The notes beneath the pieces are model-generated. The model made no database searches. It saw only the letters and a list, made by a program, of their open reading frames with translations, and was not told the DNA's origin. Shown in pieces: positions 61,509 to 64,000 of a stretch of 64,000 nucleotides of DNA. This DNA comes from Opisthorchis felineus (Eukaryota; Platyhelminthes; Trematoda; Opisthorchiida; Opisthorchiidae): contig SJOL01013156.1 in the NCBI GenBank assembly GCA_004794785.1, forward strand, positions 1,078,122 to 1,142,121. Direction: 5' to 3'. Numbering within the stretch: the stretch's first letter is position 1; each line of letters starts with the position of its first letter. A program made the translations under genes and the position numbers.

Positions 61509-62048
61509 TTATCTGTGCGTTTCATCAGGTCCAGAACACTTTTTACCACAATTGTGTCGTTCTTCAGCCCTACAAACAATTCCTAGTCGTTGTCTCAAGC
61601 ATCTGCCATAAGTTCCACGCTCACTGAACTCACGAATGTTCCACATGGCGCCGAAGCCATCCGGTGTGTCACATGGTCTGGCTTCGAGCAATCCAAATGT
61701 GCACGCAACAGAATGAGAAACAAATGCTTGTAGCATTTTCTTGTGTGTGTGCGTCTTTGCTGTACGTCGTCTCCCATGTTGGCGATGTTGCAGAAAACGG
61801 GTAGCTCGGGTGGGCTGCTTCGCTGTTTTTCCGTTCAATGAGCTTATCGAGTAAGTTGTAAACGTTCCATCACCAATTGAGGAAACATCGTCACCAATCC
61901 GACCCTGCACTGACGATGTCTCCAAGATTGATAAGGAAAAGTTTGCAGCTGAATCTATAAGTTGTCGAAACAGACAAATAGCCTTCCCTGCGTGTTCTTT
62001 GGCGTTGCCCCGTGTATTGCGAGGTTTACGTGCACGACTGAGGATCAT
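61509..62048 (-). pseudogene. Longest open frame (179 codons), possible gag relic
   Basis: The longest frame in the window. A frame of this length is only marginally improbable by chance in 64 kb. The product is basic and Ser/Thr/Arg-rich with no signal peptide or membrane segment. A stretch SHSVACTFGLLEAR followed by CLRQRLGIVC faintly recalls the ACxFGxxLxxxLRDRxVCG region of Ty3/gypsy gag proteins. About 250-350 bases further along the same strand (61153-61262) a second frame reads CYDKHGSCDFKEKLSNAAKP, resembling a gag zinc knuckle with lost Cys. Together they may be a gypsy gag remnant; evidence is weak. Confidence 0.25.
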
Positions 62049-63215
62049 GTTTGTCGAAACTCGGTCGGGTCCACCCGGACTCTACTCCATCTAGTTCCCA
62101 TAGATCCCATGACTACTGTCATTTGGACGTCTTTTGCTGGTTTTGAATTTCACTTCTCCAATAAGTGTGCGGTTTGTTTTTTATTCACTTATACTTGCCT
62201 TCGGATCAAAATTTTGAAACAAAAAACCCTTTCACTTCTTCCCCAAAAACGGAATGGGTAAAAACTTTTGCATATCGAAGGTTCGTGACGGCTTCACATA
62301 GTAACTCAATAGAACACAGGTGTTCCCATATATCGCACAGGTCACGCTACAACGCCTGCGAGTCCGAAACTACGTCGACCGAACAGAGAAGGCAGACGGG
62401 TAGCCCCTTGCTTGGGTTAGGTAGCTTGACCTGATGAATCCTACAGGAATGTGTGCTATCCTCCAGGATTCCATTTGTTCCGGATTTCTGACACAACAAT
62501 CACCCCAGGAAGACCCCCTTATGCCCTATACCGCCCAGTGCTACCACCTCTCTTACGCTTAAACCGTAAAAAGTGCCGGACTTGTGGGTGGCTTTGAGCA
62601 ATAGCGAGAAATTTCTGCTTCTGATCGAGTTATCAGTAACCTACACGAGTGCATATTTATTGAACCTAATTAGAAAGGAGAACTTTTCAGGCTGCGATGC
62701 ATAAAGCCTGATATTATGGGAAAGCAATTGCATAGAGGAAACGAATAACCTAGTGGCTTAAAATGAGTGATCTTTGTTTTTATATTATCAAGCAACAGTT
62801 ACCCAGGTCGTCCATCTTCAAAGGCGCCGCTGAAACAATTCCGACCTTCGCAAGATAATTTAGTACACTAAAACTGTTATTCACTCTATATGAACTCGTC
62901 CATGCCCAGGATTGGGGGGTGGGAGACTATTTGTCTTGCCTTGGAACTCCACGGTAGGTCTATGGGGATGGAGCTGTCGTCTGAGACGAAATCTCTCAGA
63001 ATTCAAGGATATGGGTGCCTATATGTTGACTCGCATCATGTGGTGCCTTCACGGATTCACGGATTGATACATGGGATCGAGCCTTTCGCCCAAGTTTCCC
63101 GGGTCGGTTTTGTTCTCGTGGTTCAGCGGCTGTCGTACACCTGAAAAGCACAAGCTAAAAAATGGTTTAGCACTGCTCATTAGATTCTCAGCGCAGGGTA
63201 GTATGCTTGCCAGCG

Positions 63216-63480
63216 CTAGGACTCGCATAAAACAGTGTCTAGTAGTGCTTTGAACTGGGTTCTAGAAGGAGCGTGGACAACCCTCGGAGGAGGGTTGTTC
63301 CACGAAGCTACTACCTTAAATGAGAAAAAATTTTGCTCAGTGAAAGCGTGAGCGCTGAGCTTGAAAATTTTCTTACCCTGTCCCCGCCGTGTGTTTGCTG
63401 CGTCAACGGTGAAAAACCTGCTGGCCAAACCTTGCTCAAACATGGCATAAGTAAGAATTAGGTCTCCTCGGAGCCGACGA
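63216..63480 (-). mobile_element. CR1/Jockey-like LINE, C-terminal fragment
   Basis: One open minus-strand frame reads GYRRLRGDLILTYAMFEQGL, then FFTVDAANTRRGQGKKIFK, FFSFKVVASWNNPPPRVV and FKALLDTVLCES before a stop at 63216. This is the conserved end of a CR1/Jockey-group ORF2 product and is less decayed than the copy at 59.0 kb. On its upstream side it abuts, at about 63480, the repeat module that is also found at 21491-21578, so the LINE is 5'-truncated there. Confidence 0.78.
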
Positions 63481-63484
63481 TACC

Positions 63485-63560
63485 CCAGGGCTTGTTCGCT
63501 GAGTTGGGTTATTTCATTGCAGATGTCTCATCTCGAGGTGACATCTTCAGCACGTTGTTA
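63485..63560 (-). repeat. Dispersed repeat module with CTGAAGA stem-loop
   Basis: On the minus strand: CTGAAGA, a 7-bp stem AGATGTC/GACATCT (63540-63546 with 63521-63527), then TGCAATGAAATAACCCAACT and CAGCGAACAA. The second half is shared with the right arm and loop of the 21.5 kb foldback (TTTGCAATCAAATTGCCCA...CAGCGAACAA). The CTGAAGA plus stem order recalls the hammerhead-like element at 8760, with GAGACA in place of GAAAC(G). Confidence 0.5.
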
Positions 63561-64000
63561 GGGCGCATAGATTTGGGCCGGTGGTTTCGCCTGAATTGTG
63601 CCAATGTTCCATAAACAATACGTTTTGAGAGCTGAGACTGAAGATAATGTCACCATATAATCTGGCAGTCCGTTTTAGGAACCGCGTAGAGTTATGAAAT
63701 AAACGATTATCGTGTTGCAACCGTAGCTCTTCTAGTTAAAAACCGGATCTCACTACTCAGAACAAAAACGGATTTCAGAGCACGACGAAGCTTGAAACAA
63801 GTTGGCAGATGGGTTATAATCGCGTCAATACTGACGGTCTTCCTAATGATCAAACCAGACAAAGGGCATGGCAAAGCCATCAACCTCCTGGCTAGCTCGC
63901 GCATTTTGTTAAGCATTAGGCGCTCAGTTTGGAACGACATGTTTCAGAAGTTACACCGGCGTTCGTCTTGTGTATGGGGTGAAAACCTCAAAAGCAACGC

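Overview
The window reads as nuclear DNA of a large-genome flatworm, most likely a digenean trematode. This is inferred from the mix of decayed Penelope-like, RTE-like and CR1/Jockey-like retroelements, short exons separated by very long introns, and a recognisable but divergent animal paxillin gene. There is no operon structure and no bacterial gene. Almost all open frames over 60 codons are of the length chance would give, and most are noise or antisense of repeats.

The one host gene I can support is a paxillin-type focal-adhesion adaptor on the minus strand, so transcription runs from high to low coordinates. Three coding exons are visible with canonical splice sites and matching phases. 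Exon A (52620-52919) carries an LD1-like and a second LD-like motif. Exon B (42464-42621) carries a clear LD4 motif. Exon C (10945-11307) carries an LD5-like motif and the first Cys pair of LIM domain 1. They are separated by introns of about 10.0 kb and 31.2 kb. The remaining LIM exons are not in the leftmost 10.9 kb and should lie beyond the left edge. The start-codon exon is uncertain; it may lie beyond the right edge, or be a 13-nt mini-exon at 53228-53240.

The rest is intron or flank filled with mobile-element debris. From left to right: a decayed Penelope-like element (minus, about 700-2070); copies of an inverted-repeat family (2.7-3.7, 12.4-12.7, 33.0, 34.5, 42.2 and 47.0 kb); an RTE-like 3' scrap (5.4 kb); a second Penelope-like element with an intact-looking GIY-YIG domain (7.9-8.4 kb) followed by a hammerhead-like stem; an RTE-like LINE (18.9-20.4 kb); a foldback plus another LINE fragment (21.5-22.1 kb); a 24-bp hairpin (27.6 kb); tRNA-like SINE heads (26.5, 34.9 and 53.8 kb); two (AT)n arrays, one beside a paxillin splice donor and holding the only ambiguous base; and CR1/Jockey-like fragments (59.0-60.0 and 63.2-63.5 kb). 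A possible Ty3/gypsy gag relic lies near 61.1-62.0 kb. No intact transposon and no CRISPR, rRNA or convincing tRNA gene was seen.

The strongest observations are the paxillin gene stretched over at least 42 kb, the unusual splice geometry around exons A and B, the two different Penelope lineages, and a CUGANGA...GAAA stem-loop module seen next to one Penelope element and again, decayed, elsewhere.
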